Below are positions 8,446 through 16,923 of a DNA stretch of 64,000 nucleotides, piece by piece. The notes beneath the pieces were generated by a model. It saw nothing but the letters and a program-made list of their open reading frames with translations. It made no database searches and was not told where the DNA came from. How positions within the stretch are numbered: position 1 is the stretch's first letter; every line of letters starts with the position of its first letter. Both the position numbers and the translations under genes were made by a program. The stretch spans positions 62,001 to 126,000 of the forward strand of contig JASGJI010000009.1 of the NCBI GenBank assembly GCA_049840815.1. The letters are read 5' to 3'. Origin of the DNA: JASGDN01 sp049840815 (lineage in GTDB: Bacteria; Chloroflexota; Chloroflexia; Thermomicrobiales; UBA6265).

Positions 8446-9948
8446 ATGGCAACGGCAATCGCGGCGCAGGAACAGGCGCCGCCAATCCAGGGACGCGAAC
8501 GCACCATCGCGCTCTGGTCGCTCTTTCTGGCGCTTTTCATGGAGCTGCTCGACGCGACGATCGTGAATGTCACGCTGCCGTCGATCGAGCGGTCGTTGCA
8601 TGCATCGGCCGGCGAGCAGCAATGGATGGTCGCGGCATACGGGCTGGCGCTGGCCATCGGCCTGATGACCGGCGCGCGGCTGGGTGACATGTATGGACGC
8701 AAGCGGCTCTTCGTGATCGGGCTGACGTGCTTCACCCTCTCGTCATTGCTCTGCGGGTTCGCACAGAATCCGGAGATGCTGATCGTGTCGCGGGCGCTCC
8801 AGGGCTTCTCCTCGGCGATGATGATCCCGCAGGTGCTCAGCAGCATCCAGGTCATGTATCGGCCGTCGGAGCGTGGCTCGGCGATGGCCGGGTTCTCCGC
8901 ACTGGCCGGTGTGGCGGCGGTCTCCGGACCGATTCTCGGCGCGGTGCTGACCGATGCCGATCTCTTCGGCCTCGGCTGGCGCTCGATCTTCCTGGTGAAC
9001 GTGCCGGTGGGCATCTTCGCGGTGGCGATGGCGATCCGGCTGGTGCCGGAGTCCTTTGCGCCGCATCGCCCGAAACTGGATATTCCCGGCGTGCTGGTAC
9101 TGGCGGCAGGTCTCCTGGCCGTGCTCTACCCGCTGATGATCGGGCAGGAGAAGGACTGGCCGGCGTGGACATTTGTCAGCATGGCGATTGGTCTGGTGAT
9201 CCTGGCCGGGTTCATCCTGCTGCAACGGCGGGAGGGGATGCACGGTGGTGAGCCACTGGTCGATCTCTCGCTCTTCAACATCAAGTCGTATGCGGGCGGA
9301 CTCTTCACGATCTTCGTCTTCTTCATGGCGATGGCCGGCTACTTCCTCGTGCAGACCATCTACATGCAGGAGGGACTGCATTTCAGCATCCTGCGGGCCG
9401 GTCTCACGATGATTCCGTTCTCGGTCGCGGTGTCGTTCTTCGCTGGACTCTCCGCCGCGAAACTGGTCGGGATCATGGGGCGGCGGACCTTGCAGATCGG
9501 TCCGATCATCATGGGGATCGGCCTGTTGCTGACGTTGTTCGTCTTCAAGCGCCAGGGCGTCGATACGTCGTCGTGGGCGCTGGCGGTACCGCTCTTCATC
9601 GCCGGTGCGGGCATGGGCATGGTGGTGGCGCCGATCGGCATCTTCGCGCTGTCGGAGGTGCCGGTCAGCAAGGCCGGCCCGGCGTCGGGCCTGTTCAATA
9701 CGGTCCAGCAGCTGTCGGGCGCGGTCGGCGTCGCCATTATCGGGACGGTCTTCTTCAACCGGATCGAGCACAACTTCACCGCGAACGGTGCGGCGATCCA
9801 GACTGGCGCGATGACGCCGGACAAGCCGTGGACCAGCAGCTACGAGGTCACGATCTGGGTGATGGTGGCATTGATGGTCGCGGCGTCGTTTGCCGCGCTG
9901 GCACTGCCGATGCACCCGAAGTACGACGACACGGCGATGACGCACTGA
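8446..9948 (+). CDS. DHA2-family (EmrB/QacA) multidrug efflux transporter
   Basis: 500-residue major facilitator protein with about 14 hydrophobic segments. Landmarks of the DHA2 drug:H+ antiporter subfamily are LDATIVNVTLPSIERSL in the first segment, the GARLGDMYGRKRLF loop-2/3 motif, and the motif C-like GPILGAVLTD. It probably exports cationic or lipophilic compounds through the inner membrane. The ATG at 8446 follows a GAAGGGGA sequence. No periplasmic adaptor gene accompanies it, as expected for a single-membrane type of envelope. The substrate cannot be predicted. Confidence 0.88.
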   Translation: MATAIAAQEQAPPIQGRERTIALWSLFLALFMELLDATIVNVTLPSIERSLHASAGEQQWMVAAYGLALAIGLMTGARLGDMYGRKRLFVIGLTCFTLSSLLCGFAQNPEMLIVSRALQGFSSAMMIPQVLSSIQVMYRPSERGSAMAGFSALAGVAAVSGPILGAVLTDADLFGLGWRSIFLVNVPVGIFAVAMAIRLVPESFAPHRPKLDIPGVLVLAAGLLAVLYPLMIGQEKDWPAWTFVSMAIGLVILAGFILLQRREGMHGGEPLVDLSLFNIKSYAGGLFTIFVFFMAMAGYFLVQTIYMQEGLHFSILRAGLTMIPFSVAVSFFAGLSAAKLVGIMGRRTLQIGPIIMGIGLLLTLFVFKRQGVDTSSWALAVPLFIAGAGMGMVVAPIGIFALSEVPVSKAGPASGLFNTVQQLSGAVGVAIIGTVFFNRIEHNFTANGAAIQTGAMTPDKPWTSSYEVTIWVMVALMVAASFAALALPMHPKYDDTAMTH

Positions 9949-10004
9949 TACCGAATCCGACTGGTCTGGCAGGGCATGGGGAGCGATCCCGAAGGATGGT
10001 GGCA

Positions 10005-10075
10005 TCGGACCGACACGGGGTCGGTCCCTACGTACAGGGCATTCTTTCGTAGGGACCGACCCCGTGTCGGTCCGA
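10005..10075. repeat. Perfect palindromic intergenic element
   Basis: 28-nt arms (10005-10032 and 10048-10075) are perfect inverted repeats around a 15-nt loop. The right arm begins CGTAGGGACCGACC, resembling other GTAGGG-armed palindromes at 24737-24824 and 27123-27193. It may also act as a terminator for the efflux gene. Confidence 0.85.
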
Positions 10076-10159
10076 CCTCCCCACCCGTCAAGCCAGGCAT
10101 CCAGACACTCACCCTTCACCCGGATTCGGTGTGATTGTTGGAGCGATGCTGACGGTCTG

Positions 10160-10205
10160 AACGAGGCCGCCCGGTTCCTGTCGCAGGAATCGGGCGGCCT
10201 TCGTT
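10160..10205. terminator. Hairpin terminator after the efflux gene
   Basis: Long stem (10160-10180 with 10184-10205) containing GGCCGCCCG and CGGGCGGCC, with a 3-nt loop and a minor bulge. It lies between the efflux gene and the ArsR promoter and would insulate the two units. Confidence 0.6.
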
Positions 10206-10299
10206 GACAAGTGGGTTCGATGGAATCTCCCAGGGTTCCGCCCCATGACGCCGGCGATCGAGCACTCAGGCTCGGTCTTTCTCCTCCTGGGAGATGGAC

Positions 10300-10328
10300 T
10301 TGACGTCGCTGCCTTGGGCGCCTATATT
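10300..10328 (+). promoter_or_regulatory. Sigma-70-type promoter for the ArsR/SRPBCC operon
   Basis: A -35 hexamer TTGACG (10300-10305) and -10 hexamer TATATT (10323-10328) are separated by 17 nt, close to the housekeeping consensus. They lie 54 nt upstream of the ArsR ATG and abut an inverted repeat. Confidence 0.7.
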
Positions 10329-10359
10329 CAACCAATTGGTAGAAAACCTTATGGTTGAA
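10327..10359. promoter_or_regulatory. Probable ArsR operator
   Basis: TTCAACCA (10327-10334) and TGGTTGAA (10352-10359) are perfect 8-bp inverted repeats. A 10-bp palindrome ACCAATTGGT sits at 10331-10340. The site overlaps the -10 element and the expected start of transcription, as in ArsR-family autorepression. Confidence 0.6.
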
Positions 10360-10381
10360 TGAATCCGGATTGGAGGGCGAA

Positions 10382-10720
10382 ATGCAGCCCATCGATGAGT
10401 TGAGCCACACCTTCGCTGCGCTGGCCGATCCTACTCGCCGGGCGTTGCTTGCCCGGCTTGCCGAGGGGTCGTTCACGGTGGGCGAGCTTGCCGAACCGTT
10501 CGAGATGACCTTCGCAGCCGTGTCCAAGCACCTACGGGTTCTGGAGCGCGCGGGGCTGGTCAGCCGCGGGCGGGAAGCCCAGTACCGTCCGGCGTCTCTG
10601 GATGCCCGCCCGCTGCGCGCCGCCGCAGTGTGGATCGGCGATTATCAGCAATTCTGGACCGACAGTTTCGACGCCCTTGACGACCATTTGGCCACCCTCA
10701 CGGACAAGGAACAGCAATGA
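10382..10720 (+). CDS. ArsR-family winged-helix regulator
   Basis: 112-residue regulator with the ArsR HTH motif LADPTRRALLARLAEG...TVGELAEPFEMTFAAVSKHLRVLERAGLVSRG. It lacks the metal-binding CxC of arsenic sensors. It belongs to the group commonly paired with SRPBCC/AHSA1 proteins. The ATG at 10382 has GGAGGG 4 nt upstream. It overlaps the next gene by ATGA, so the two are translationally coupled, and the palindrome over the promoter suggests autoregulation. The inducer is unknown. Confidence 0.88.
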   Translation: MQPIDELSHTFAALADPTRRALLARLAEGSFTVGELAEPFEMTFAAVSKHLRVLERAGLVSRGREAQYRPASLDARPLRAAAVWIGDYQQFWTDSFDALDDHLATLTDKEQQ

Positions 10721-11163
10721 CGGGCATCACCCCTGATGGCATCGAGATCGACCGCGACTTCGCCGCACCCCCGGAGGCCGTGTTCGCCGCCTGGACGACA
10801 CCGCAGTCCTTCGCGCGATGGTTCGGCGGAAAGGACGTTCAGGTACCGCTCGACAGCCTCGATTTCATCGCCGAGCCCGGCCGGACATGGACGGCTCAGA
10901 TGGTCCTTCCCGATGGCACCACGATCGAATGGACCGGTGACTTCATCGAGGTCGTCCCGAACCAGCGTCTCGTGTTCACCATCACCGACCGTCCGACGGC
11001 GCCGGGCCGGGCCACGATCGTTGTCGAGCTGACCGCCACCGCTGGCGGAACGCGGATGCACTTCACCCAGGAGACCCCAGGCTTTACGCCCGAGCAGCAG
11101 CACGGGGTCCTCGCCGGCTGGCAGGCATTCATCGACGAACTCGAACAGGCTGCGGTGGCATAG
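10717..11163 (+). CDS. SRPBCC (AHSA1/START-like) protein
   Basis: 148-residue helix-grip-fold protein. The start IEIDRDFAAPPEAVFAAWTT, the central FARWFG and the end of the domain (MHFTQE, then a helix with GVLAGWQAFIDELE) are diagnostic of the Aha1-like SRPBCC family. These proteins have a hydrophobic ligand cavity and often co-occur with an ArsR regulator, as here (4-nt overlap). It is cytosolic, and the ligand or substrate is unknown. Confidence 0.85.
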   Translation: MTGITPDGIEIDRDFAAPPEAVFAAWTTPQSFARWFGGKDVQVPLDSLDFIAEPGRTWTAQMVLPDGTTIEWTGDFIEVVPNQRLVFTITDRPTAPGRATIVVELTATAGGTRMHFTQETPGFTPEQQHGVLAGWQAFIDELEQAAVA

Positions 11164-11217
11164 CACGCCGGGATCGTTCCGGGTGGCCTCGTCACGGGGC
11201 TACCCGGCCTTCCGGGG

Positions 11218-12936
11218 TCACACCCCGGCTCGGGCCTTGACTTTCTTCGCGGAGAGGGCCGGTTCGGGCACGCTCGTCTGGCGCGTCAGTGGCGTGCCGA
11301 TCTCCGGATGCTGGATGTACTCCGTGTAGTTCCCCTGCCAGTCGCGCACCTGGCCATCGCGGAACTCCACGATTCGCGTGCCGATGCGGTCGAGGAAATA
11401 GCGGTCGTGGGAGATGGTGACGATGGTGCCATCGAACTCCAGCAGGGCGCGCTCCAGTTCCTCTACCGACGGGATGTCGAGGTTGTTTGTCGGCTCGTCC
11501 AGGATCAGGAAGTTGGCGCCGGTGAGGATCAGCCCCGCGATCTGAAGACGACTCCGCTCGCCGCCGGAGAGGTCGCCGATGCGCCCGAAGGCGTCCGTGC
11601 GGTCGAAGGTGAACGCGACGAGTGCCGAGAGCGCCTGCTGCTCGTTCAGCGGTTTCAGGCGGCGCACCCAGTCGATGGGCGCCATGTCGGGATCGAGCGA
11701 TTCGTGCTCCTGTGCGTAGTAGCCGGGCACGATGGACGCGCCAATGCGCAAGGTGCCCTCGGTCGGCTTCTCCTGGCCGAGCAGCATGCGGATGAAGGTT
11801 GTCTTGCCTGCGCCGTTCGGCCCGACGATGCCGATCCGCTCGCCGTGCCGCACCGTGAGGTCGAATGGTTGGAGCAGGCGTCGCTCGCCGAAGGACTTGC
11901 TCACCCCCTCCGCCTGCGCGACGAGGGTGCTGCCCCGACTGGCGTCGAAGGCGACCTTGATCCGGTCCCGCGCGAGGCGGGGCGCGGGGGTGGCTTCCAG
12001 CTTCGCCTTCTCCTCCTGATAGCGCCGGCGCATGTTCTCCGCGCGGGAGGCAAACTTCGGGTTCTGCCGCGCCCACTGGGTGATTTCCTCAGAGCTCTCC
12101 TTCAGGCGCTGGACCTCGCGCTCCTGGATCTCGCGGAGGGCGAGGGTGCGCTCGATCTTCGCCTGCTTCTGTTCCTGGAAGGCGGTGTAGTTCCCCGGCC
12201 AGGTCGCGACCTTGCCATCCTCCAGCTCCACGATCTCCGTGGCGACGCGGTCGATCAGGTAGCGGTCGTGGGTGATGATGCCGACCGCGCCGGGATAGGC
12301 GACGAGGTAATCCTCCAGCCAGCGCTTGGCACGGACATCGAGGTGGTTGTCTGGCTCGTCGAGGAGGAGGACATCGGGCTGCTCGGTGAGAAAGCGGGCG
12401 ATACCGACAAGCTTCTTCTCGCCGCCGCTGAGAGTGGCGAAGGGCTGTTCCCAGACGGTCTCCGGCAGGCCGAGGCCGATCAGGATGTCCAGCACACGGT
12501 CGCCGGCGTCGCTGGCGTTGTTGGCGGTCATCACCTCGTCCTCACGGGCGAGGAGGGCGTTGTACTGGTCGATGACGTCGGCCAGCTCGTCGTCGGAGAG
12601 CGGTTCGGCCATCTTCGCTTCGAGCGCGGCGAGCTGGTCGCCGATGGCGTCCGCCGTGCCGACGACCTCGCCGACGAGGGTGATCGGGGTCTTGGCGGGG
12701 TCGAGCCGGACATCCTGCGTGAGGTAGCCGATGGTGAGGCCGCGCATGTGGGTGACGGCCCCCTTGAACGGCTTTTCCTGCTTGGCGAGGAGGCGGAAGA
12801 GGGAGCTCTTGCCGCTGCCGTTCTCGCCGATGAGGGCAATCCGTTCGCCGGATTTCAGCTCGAAGGAGAGGTTGTCGAAGATCTGGTTGCCGCCGTAGGC
12901 CCAGGAGAGATTCGCGGCCTGGATGAGGATTGCCAT
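11218..12936 (-). CDS. ABC-F family ATPase
   Basis: 572-residue soluble protein with two ABC ATPase domains and no membrane segments, the ABC-F pattern of ribosome-associated translation factors and antibiotic-protection proteins. Domain 1 has Walker A GENGSGKSS and signature LSGGEKKLVGIARF. Domain 2 has GPNGAGKTT and LSGGERSRLQIAGL. A charged linker rich in Lys, Arg and Glu lies between them (about residues 240-320). The ATG at 12936 fits the usual N-terminus. The 313-nt leader contains a short uORF and an intrinsic terminator, suggesting regulation by attenuation. Whether it protects against a drug or is a housekeeping EttA/Uup-like factor cannot be told. Confidence 0.88.
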   Translation of the reverse strand: MAILIQAANLSWAYGGNQIFDNLSFELKSGERIALIGENGSGKSSLFRLLAKQEKPFKGAVTHMRGLTIGYLTQDVRLDPAKTPITLVGEVVGTADAIGDQLAALEAKMAEPLSDDELADVIDQYNALLAREDEVMTANNASDAGDRVLDILIGLGLPETVWEQPFATLSGGEKKLVGIARFLTEQPDVLLLDEPDNHLDVRAKRWLEDYLVAYPGAVGIITHDRYLIDRVATEIVELEDGKVATWPGNYTAFQEQKQAKIERTLALREIQEREVQRLKESSEEITQWARQNPKFASRAENMRRRYQEEKAKLEATPAPRLARDRIKVAFDASRGSTLVAQAEGVSKSFGERRLLQPFDLTVRHGERIGIVGPNGAGKTTFIRMLLGQEKPTEGTLRIGASIVPGYYAQEHESLDPDMAPIDWVRRLKPLNEQQALSALVAFTFDRTDAFGRIGDLSGGERSRLQIAGLILTGANFLILDEPTNNLDIPSVEELERALLEFDGTIVTISHDRYFLDRIGTRIVEFRDGQVRDWQGNYTEYIQHPEIGTPLTRQTSVPEPALSAKKVKARAGV

Positions 12937-12995
12937 TCGGGAAGATGCTCCGTGGTGCTGGGGAAGGGCGAGGACGGCGGCTGGGTCAGGGCATG

Positions 12996-13025
12996 AAAAA
13001 GCCCCCGTCGAACGAATCGAGGGGG
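12996..13025 (-). terminator. Intrinsic terminator in the ABC-F leader (possible attenuator)
   Basis: Read on the minus strand, a GC stem (CCCCC-TCG with CGA-GGGGG, one bulged base) is followed directly by TTTTT. It lies 60 nt upstream of the ABC-F start codon, and 225 nt downstream of the GNAT stop. It is either the end of the upstream operon or an attenuator for the ABC-F gene. Confidence 0.7.
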
Positions 13026-13062
13026 AGCGTTCCATCAGTCCCGGGTCGCGCCAGGCGCGGCA

Positions 13063-13116
13063 TCACGGGGCGATCAGGGCACACTGCTCCCATGGGATTT
13101 CCTGAGTCGCGCTCAT
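13063..13116 (-). CDS. Possible 17-codon leader peptide (uORF) of the ABC-F gene
   Basis: A short reading frame, ATG at 13116 to TGA at 13063, would encode MSATQEIPWEQCALIAP. A GGAG lies 9 nt upstream of the ATG, inside a GGAGCTCC palindrome. Its stop is 37 nt before the terminator stem, the spacing expected if a stalled ribosome decided between terminator and antiterminator. This is inferred from position only; there is no conservation evidence. Confidence 0.35.
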   Translation of the reverse strand: MSATQEIPWEQCALIAP

Positions 13117-13249
13117 GGAATGGAGCTCCACGAAGAAGACGAACATGCCGATCGTTGCCTCACATGATGACCGGTACGATCGCCGCCCGATGCGACGATG
13201 GTTCACCGACGATGTGCATGGTCAGCGTACGGGGTGGCGGCGGCGTTCG

Positions 13250-13828
13250 TCAATGCGGCTGAGCGGCCTCCCCGGATGCGCCGGTGAGGACGCGCTGGGC
13301 CAGCAGCATTCCCGGCCAGCCCTTCACGTCGAACGGATGTACCCGCTGGAAGCCCTGCGACTCGTAGTAGCGCACCAGCGAGCCGCCTCCCCCGGCGAAG
13401 CAGTCCACCCGCAGGAGGTCGATACCTCGCTCGCGGGCGATGGCCTTTCCCCGCTCCAGCAACTCGCCGCCGATGTTCGCGCCGCGATATGCCGGGTCCG
13501 AGATGAGCAGGCGGACGTAGAGCTCTGGCTCGTTCACCGCCTCGACGTAGGGCATCGGGACTTCATTGACGATGGTCGCGCCGACCACGCGATCCGCCTC
13601 ATCGACCGCCACCCAGAGATCGCCGTCTTCGATGAAGCCGCGGATGCGGTCGACCTTCGCCGGGTCGGCGGACCACGGCTCGCTGCCCCACTGCTCCGGC
13701 TGGCCCCGCGCCACCAGCCATTCCACGGCGGCATCGAAGAGCCCCATCAGGGCGTCGAGATCATCCACCGTGCCGGGGCGGTGGCCGAATGCTCGGGGGG
13801 AGGACGTGGTGTCTGGATCTCTGGTCAT
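13250..13828 (-). CDS. GNAT-family N-acetyltransferase
   Basis: 192-residue acetyltransferase. The GNAT core is visible as VAVDEADRVVGATIV, then LYVRLLISDPAYRGANIGGELLERGKAIARERG (acetyl-CoA loop in YRGANIGGEL) and LRVDCFAGGGGSLVRYYESQGFQRV. It starts by ATGA overlap with the TetR gene stop, so it is in the same operon and possibly under TetR control. Acceptor substrate is unknown. Confidence 0.85.
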   Translation of the reverse strand: MTRDPDTTSSPRAFGHRPGTVDDLDALMGLFDAAVEWLVARGQPEQWGSEPWSADPAKVDRIRGFIEDGDLWVAVDEADRVVGATIVNEVPMPYVEAVNEPELYVRLLISDPAYRGANIGGELLERGKAIARERGIDLLRVDCFAGGGGSLVRYYESQGFQRVHPFDVKGWPGMLLAQRVLTGASGEAAQPH

Positions 13829-14520
13829 GGTGCGTCCCCGGGATTTGGTGCCATCGCAACGATTCCTGCCATCAGGAGGTCGAGGCCAAAGGCGTCGTAT
13901 GCGTCGGGATCGGTCGGTCGGCTCAGCGGGCCTGCGGCCTCCCGGAGCCGAGGATAGCGGTCGGCGGGGAGTTGGTCGAGCATGAGATTGTTCGCTTCAG
14001 GTGTGGTTGCCGACGCTCCCCCCTCGCTGTGGCCGACGGTGCCGGGTCGCGATGTCACGAGATTGCTGATTGTGCCAATGGCGAGGCGTCCCACCTGGGT
14101 GGCCTGTTCCGGGGAAAAGCCGGCCAGGCGCAGGATATCGAGCATCGCGTCGGTGGCGGCGAGACCGGACGCCGAGCGGACCGTGCGGGTGGAGAGGAGA
14201 GTGGCGACCTCTGGCTGCGTCCGAACGACCGCAAGCAGCGAGGAGAGCAGGATGCGCAGGCGCTCCGGCCAGGGAACAGATGGATCGCCGGGGATGATCG
14301 CGGCGTCGAAGAGGCGACCGGCCATGGCGTCCAGCAAGGCGTCCTTGTTCGGGACATGCCAGTAGATCGCCATGGGGGTGACGCCCAAACGAGCGGCGAG
14401 CTTCCGGATCGACACCGTTTCCAGCCCGCCATTGCACGCGAGGGCAAGCGCGGCATCGGTGATCGCGTCGGGCGTGAGGGTGGACGGTGGCGCGGAGGGT
14501 GCGGCGTGGCGAGATTCCAT
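13825..14520 (-). CDS. TetR-family regulator with TetR_C-type ligand domain
   Basis: 231 residues. The N-terminal HTH reads ALACNGGLETVSIRKLAARLGVTPMAIYWHVPNKDALLDAMA, typical of the TetR/AcrR family. The C-terminal region resembles the tetracycline-repressor C-terminal dimer domain. The ATG at 14520 leaves a 74-nt divergent intergenic region with two palindromes, likely operators, facing the deazaflavin-dependent oxidoreductase gene. It probably represses itself, the GNAT gene and the divergent oxidoreductase. The ligand is unknown. Confidence 0.85.
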   Translation of the reverse strand: MESRHAAPSAPPSTLTPDAITDAALALACNGGLETVSIRKLAARLGVTPMAIYWHVPNKDALLDAMAGRLFDAAIIPGDPSVPWPERLRILLSSLLAVVRTQPEVATLLSTRTVRSASGLAATDAMLDILRLAGFSPEQATQVGRLAIGTISNLVTSRPGTVGHSEGGASATTPEANNLMLDQLPADRYPRLREAAGPLSRPTDPDAYDAFGLDLLMAGIVAMAPNPGDAP

Positions 14521-14531
14521 GGCGGATGCAT

Positions 14532-14570
14532 TGTACAGCGTACAGGCATGGCGATACACTATACGGTGTA
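14532..14570. promoter_or_regulatory. Two TetR-type operator palindromes
   Basis: TGTAC-N3-GTACA (14532-14544) and TACAC-N6-GTGTA (14555-14570) lie side by side in the divergent intergenic region and share the GTGTAC-like core. Location and symmetry fit TetR binding that controls both directions. Confidence 0.55.
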
Positions 14571-14594
14571 CAGGGCGTCGTATTGGAGGGTGAC

Positions 14595-15056
14595 ATGGGA
14601 TTGCAGGAATGGTTCTATGCCGGTGGAAAGCCGAACGCGGTGGCCCGGTTGCTCAACCGGATCACGAATCGCATGGTGCAGGCCGGAATCGCCCCGTCAT
14701 CGCTCGTCACCCTCAAGGTGACCGGTCGGACGAGCGGGAAACCCATTCGGCTTCCGCTCGTCGTGATCTGGCTCGATGGCGAACGATTCCTGGTCTCGAT
14801 GCTGGGGCCGGACGTGAACTGGGTTCTCAACGTCAGGGCATCGGGCGGCAAGGCCGTTTTGCATGAGGGCCGAGACGAGGACGTGCTCCTGATAGAGGTT
14901 CCGGTGGACGAGCGTGCTCGCATCCTCAAGGCCTATGCCGGGATCGCGACGACCGGGAGGGATCATCTCCCTGTCGAGCCAGACGCACCGATCTCGGAGT
15001 TCGCGCGTATCGCTGGGGGTTTTCCGGTGTTCCGGGTACAGGTGACGCCATCCTGA
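14595..15056 (+). CDS. Deazaflavin (F420)-dependent nitroreductase family protein
   Basis: 153-residue split-barrel protein of the Ddn family. Recognisable segments are LKVTGRTSGKPIRLPLVV (phosphate-binding strand) and WVLNVRASGGKAVLHEG. Family members bind F420H2 and reduce quinones or other substrates. The ATG has GGAGG close upstream. It is divergent from the TetR regulator and shares the operator region, so it is a likely regulatory target. The physiological substrate is unknown; its presence implies that the host makes F420. Confidence 0.82.
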   Translation: MGLQEWFYAGGKPNAVARLLNRITNRMVQAGIAPSSLVTLKVTGRTSGKPIRLPLVVIWLDGERFLVSMLGPDVNWVLNVRASGGKAVLHEGRDEDVLLIEVPVDERARILKAYAGIATTGRDHLPVEPDAPISEFARIAGGFPVFRVQVTPS

Positions 15057-15243
15057 AGGGTGAGGTGACCAGCGCCGAAGGCGATTTTCTGCGCTATCTG
15101 GCCGGGGCAGCGGATTCAGATGGCAGATAGCCTGCGTGGCCGCAGCGGTGGAGCGATGAGGGAGTCGCAGGGTTCTGTTCTGCCTCCGACGTTCGATGAC
15201 ACCCATCGGCGGCGGACCTGCCCAGGAAAGCGAGATGGACCAA

Positions 15244-15582
15244 TCAGCGGCGTGGTGCCCGTGCGAGCGCGAGCAGCACGCCCAGCGCGGCGACGGTCGT
15301 GAGCACCGGCACGGCGGCCTTGGCGGCCCGTTTCGGCAGGACGAGTTCGAACAGCGGGACGGGATCGCCGATCCGGCGCTGGAATGGTCCGAGCGGGCAA
15401 TTGCCCCTGCCGACCACAAGGCCGATTCCCTCCGCGCCCAGCGTCGCGACGGCGATGTTCAACGCGCGGTCGCGGCGGCGGGTGATGGCGCAGAACCAGA
15501 CGTAGCCGAGGCAGGTTAACTCGGCGACCGCAATGGCGGCGTGGACTCCACGAAAGGCGATGGCGGCAGGGGAAAGCGGCAT
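15244..15582 (-). CDS. Small integral membrane protein, unknown function
   Basis: 112 residues with about three hydrophobic helices (near residues 5-30, 40-60 and 85-108) and a C-terminal RAPRR tail. A GNCPLGPFQRRIGDP loop lies between helices 2 and 3. This resembles small membrane proteins with a CPLT-type motif, but I do not recognise a named family with confidence. ATG at 15582. It is convergent with the deazaflavin-dependent oxidoreductase gene across 187 nt that hold nothing else recognisable. Confidence 0.6.
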   Translation of the reverse strand: MPLSPAAIAFRGVHAAIAVAELTCLGYVWFCAITRRRDRALNIAVATLGAEGIGLVVGRGNCPLGPFQRRIGDPVPLFELVLPKRAAKAAVPVLTTVAALGVLLALARAPRR

Positions 15583-15734
15583 ATGGGGATTCCTTTTGAG
15601 GCGGCAGCTCCAACATCGTCGCAAGCGTACCCCAGTGGCGCGTTGGTTCAGGCGGGCGCAGCCGCTCTCGTTCGCGCGTGCCGATCGTGCCCCGGTCAAC
15701 GGAGGAAGACACCCGTGCCGGGATCGCCCTGCGA

Positions 15735-16853
15735 TCAGGCGCGCGTGGTGAACTCGACCTGCATGGAGGTGGCCGCCGGTTCGGCGAAGGCGAGCAGGCG
15801 GTGTCCTTCCGCCTCGATTTCCTCGCGGACGGCAGGCGACACCGGGTGGAAGAGGTCGATGTCGAGGCGGGCAACGTCCTTCATCCGGCTGGTGCTGGCG
15901 ATTCCCGCCGCGACCCCATCCACCAGCACCGTCGGGCGGATCAGGCCGTTCTTGGTGAAGATCAGGCGCTGATGGCCTTCCGGAAGGATGCGCAGGCGCT
16001 CCCTGTACCCCAGCAGGACATTGTCGAACGGCGCGAGGATGCGGACTGGGGTGGGGGTGTCGGCGTTCGGGCGAGGGGCATCCGGTAGGTCGAAGAGTTC
16101 TCGGCCGTCGTCGCCCCGGAAGGTGATGAGGCGGTCGCGCAGACGAGTGAAGACGTCGCCGAGCCGGGTGAGGCCGCTCCACATCTGGGCGTCCTGCACG
16201 CTGGCCGGGCCGAATGCAGCGAGGTAGCGGAGGATGATGCCATCCACCACCAGGTCGGGATCAGGCGGGAGGGTACGCCCGGTCCATGCGTCGATGGTCG
16301 TGAGGACGGGTTGGCCGGACGCACCCCAGATCCCGCGCGGGGGAACCTGCACCATCGGCAGCGTGTAGTTGATGACGCGGCTCATCGCCTCCGGATCGGC
16401 ATCTGGCCAGCGCTCGGTCAGGAGCGGTCGGAGTGAGGCCGTCGAGCGCGGTTCCTGCTCGACCAGCTCCCGGCCCCAGGCGAGGAGGTCGGGGATGATG
16501 GATGCCAGCGTCTTGTGTCCCGGTGCGGAGCGCATCGATCGCTCGAGCGTCGGTTGCATGGCACCGCGAATCGTGAGGGCATCGTTGGCGGTGTGGAGGT
16601 GGACCGTGCCCCGCAGCGTCACGATGCGGATCATCGAGCGGTCGAGGATGCCGGAGGAGAGGTCGTCGGGCGTGAACCCGTCCAGCCGGGACCAGAGGCC
16701 GAAGTAGGGGGCAAGTGGTGCCTGCGCCTGCATGGCGATCAGGTGCACGACCATTGCCTCGGCGGGCATGGCCGAGCGCTCGATGAGGTGCTGGCGGGCG
16801 AGGGTGGCGCGGTTCAGGTCGCGGTTGGAAAGGACTCGGGCATCAGTCGGCAT
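15735..16853 (-). CDS. Winged-helix DNA-binding protein, AlkZ/YcaQ-like (HTH_42)
   Basis: 372 residues of the HTH_42 family, which includes the DNA glycosylases AlkZ (azinomycin crosslink repair) and YcaQ. A QAQ triad at residues 42-44 matches the catalytic QxQ/QxD motif described for AlkZ-type members. The TLRGTVHL and LRYLAAFGPASVQDAQMWSGL segments are typical of the family. It might remove bulky or crosslinked bases; the lesion specificity is not predictable. AAGGAG precedes the ATG. It is followed downstream on the same strand by a membrane protein and preceded by the second cupin. Confidence 0.8.
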   Translation of the reverse strand: MPTDARVLSNRDLNRATLARQHLIERSAMPAEAMVVHLIAMQAQAPLAPYFGLWSRLDGFTPDDLSSGILDRSMIRIVTLRGTVHLHTANDALTIRGAMQPTLERSMRSAPGHKTLASIIPDLLAWGRELVEQEPRSTASLRPLLTERWPDADPEAMSRVINYTLPMVQVPPRGIWGASGQPVLTTIDAWTGRTLPPDPDLVVDGIILRYLAAFGPASVQDAQMWSGLTRLGDVFTRLRDRLITFRGDDGRELFDLPDAPRPNADTPTPVRILAPFDNVLLGYRERLRILPEGHQRLIFTKNGLIRPTVLVDGVAAGIASTSRMKDVARLDIDLFHPVSPAVREEIEAEGHRLLAFAEPAATSMQVEFTTRA

Positions 16854-16923
16854 CAGGACTCCTTGGGAGGTTGGAGCGAATGATGCCTTCAGCCTACGCC
16901 ACCATCAGGACCGAATCGTGCCG

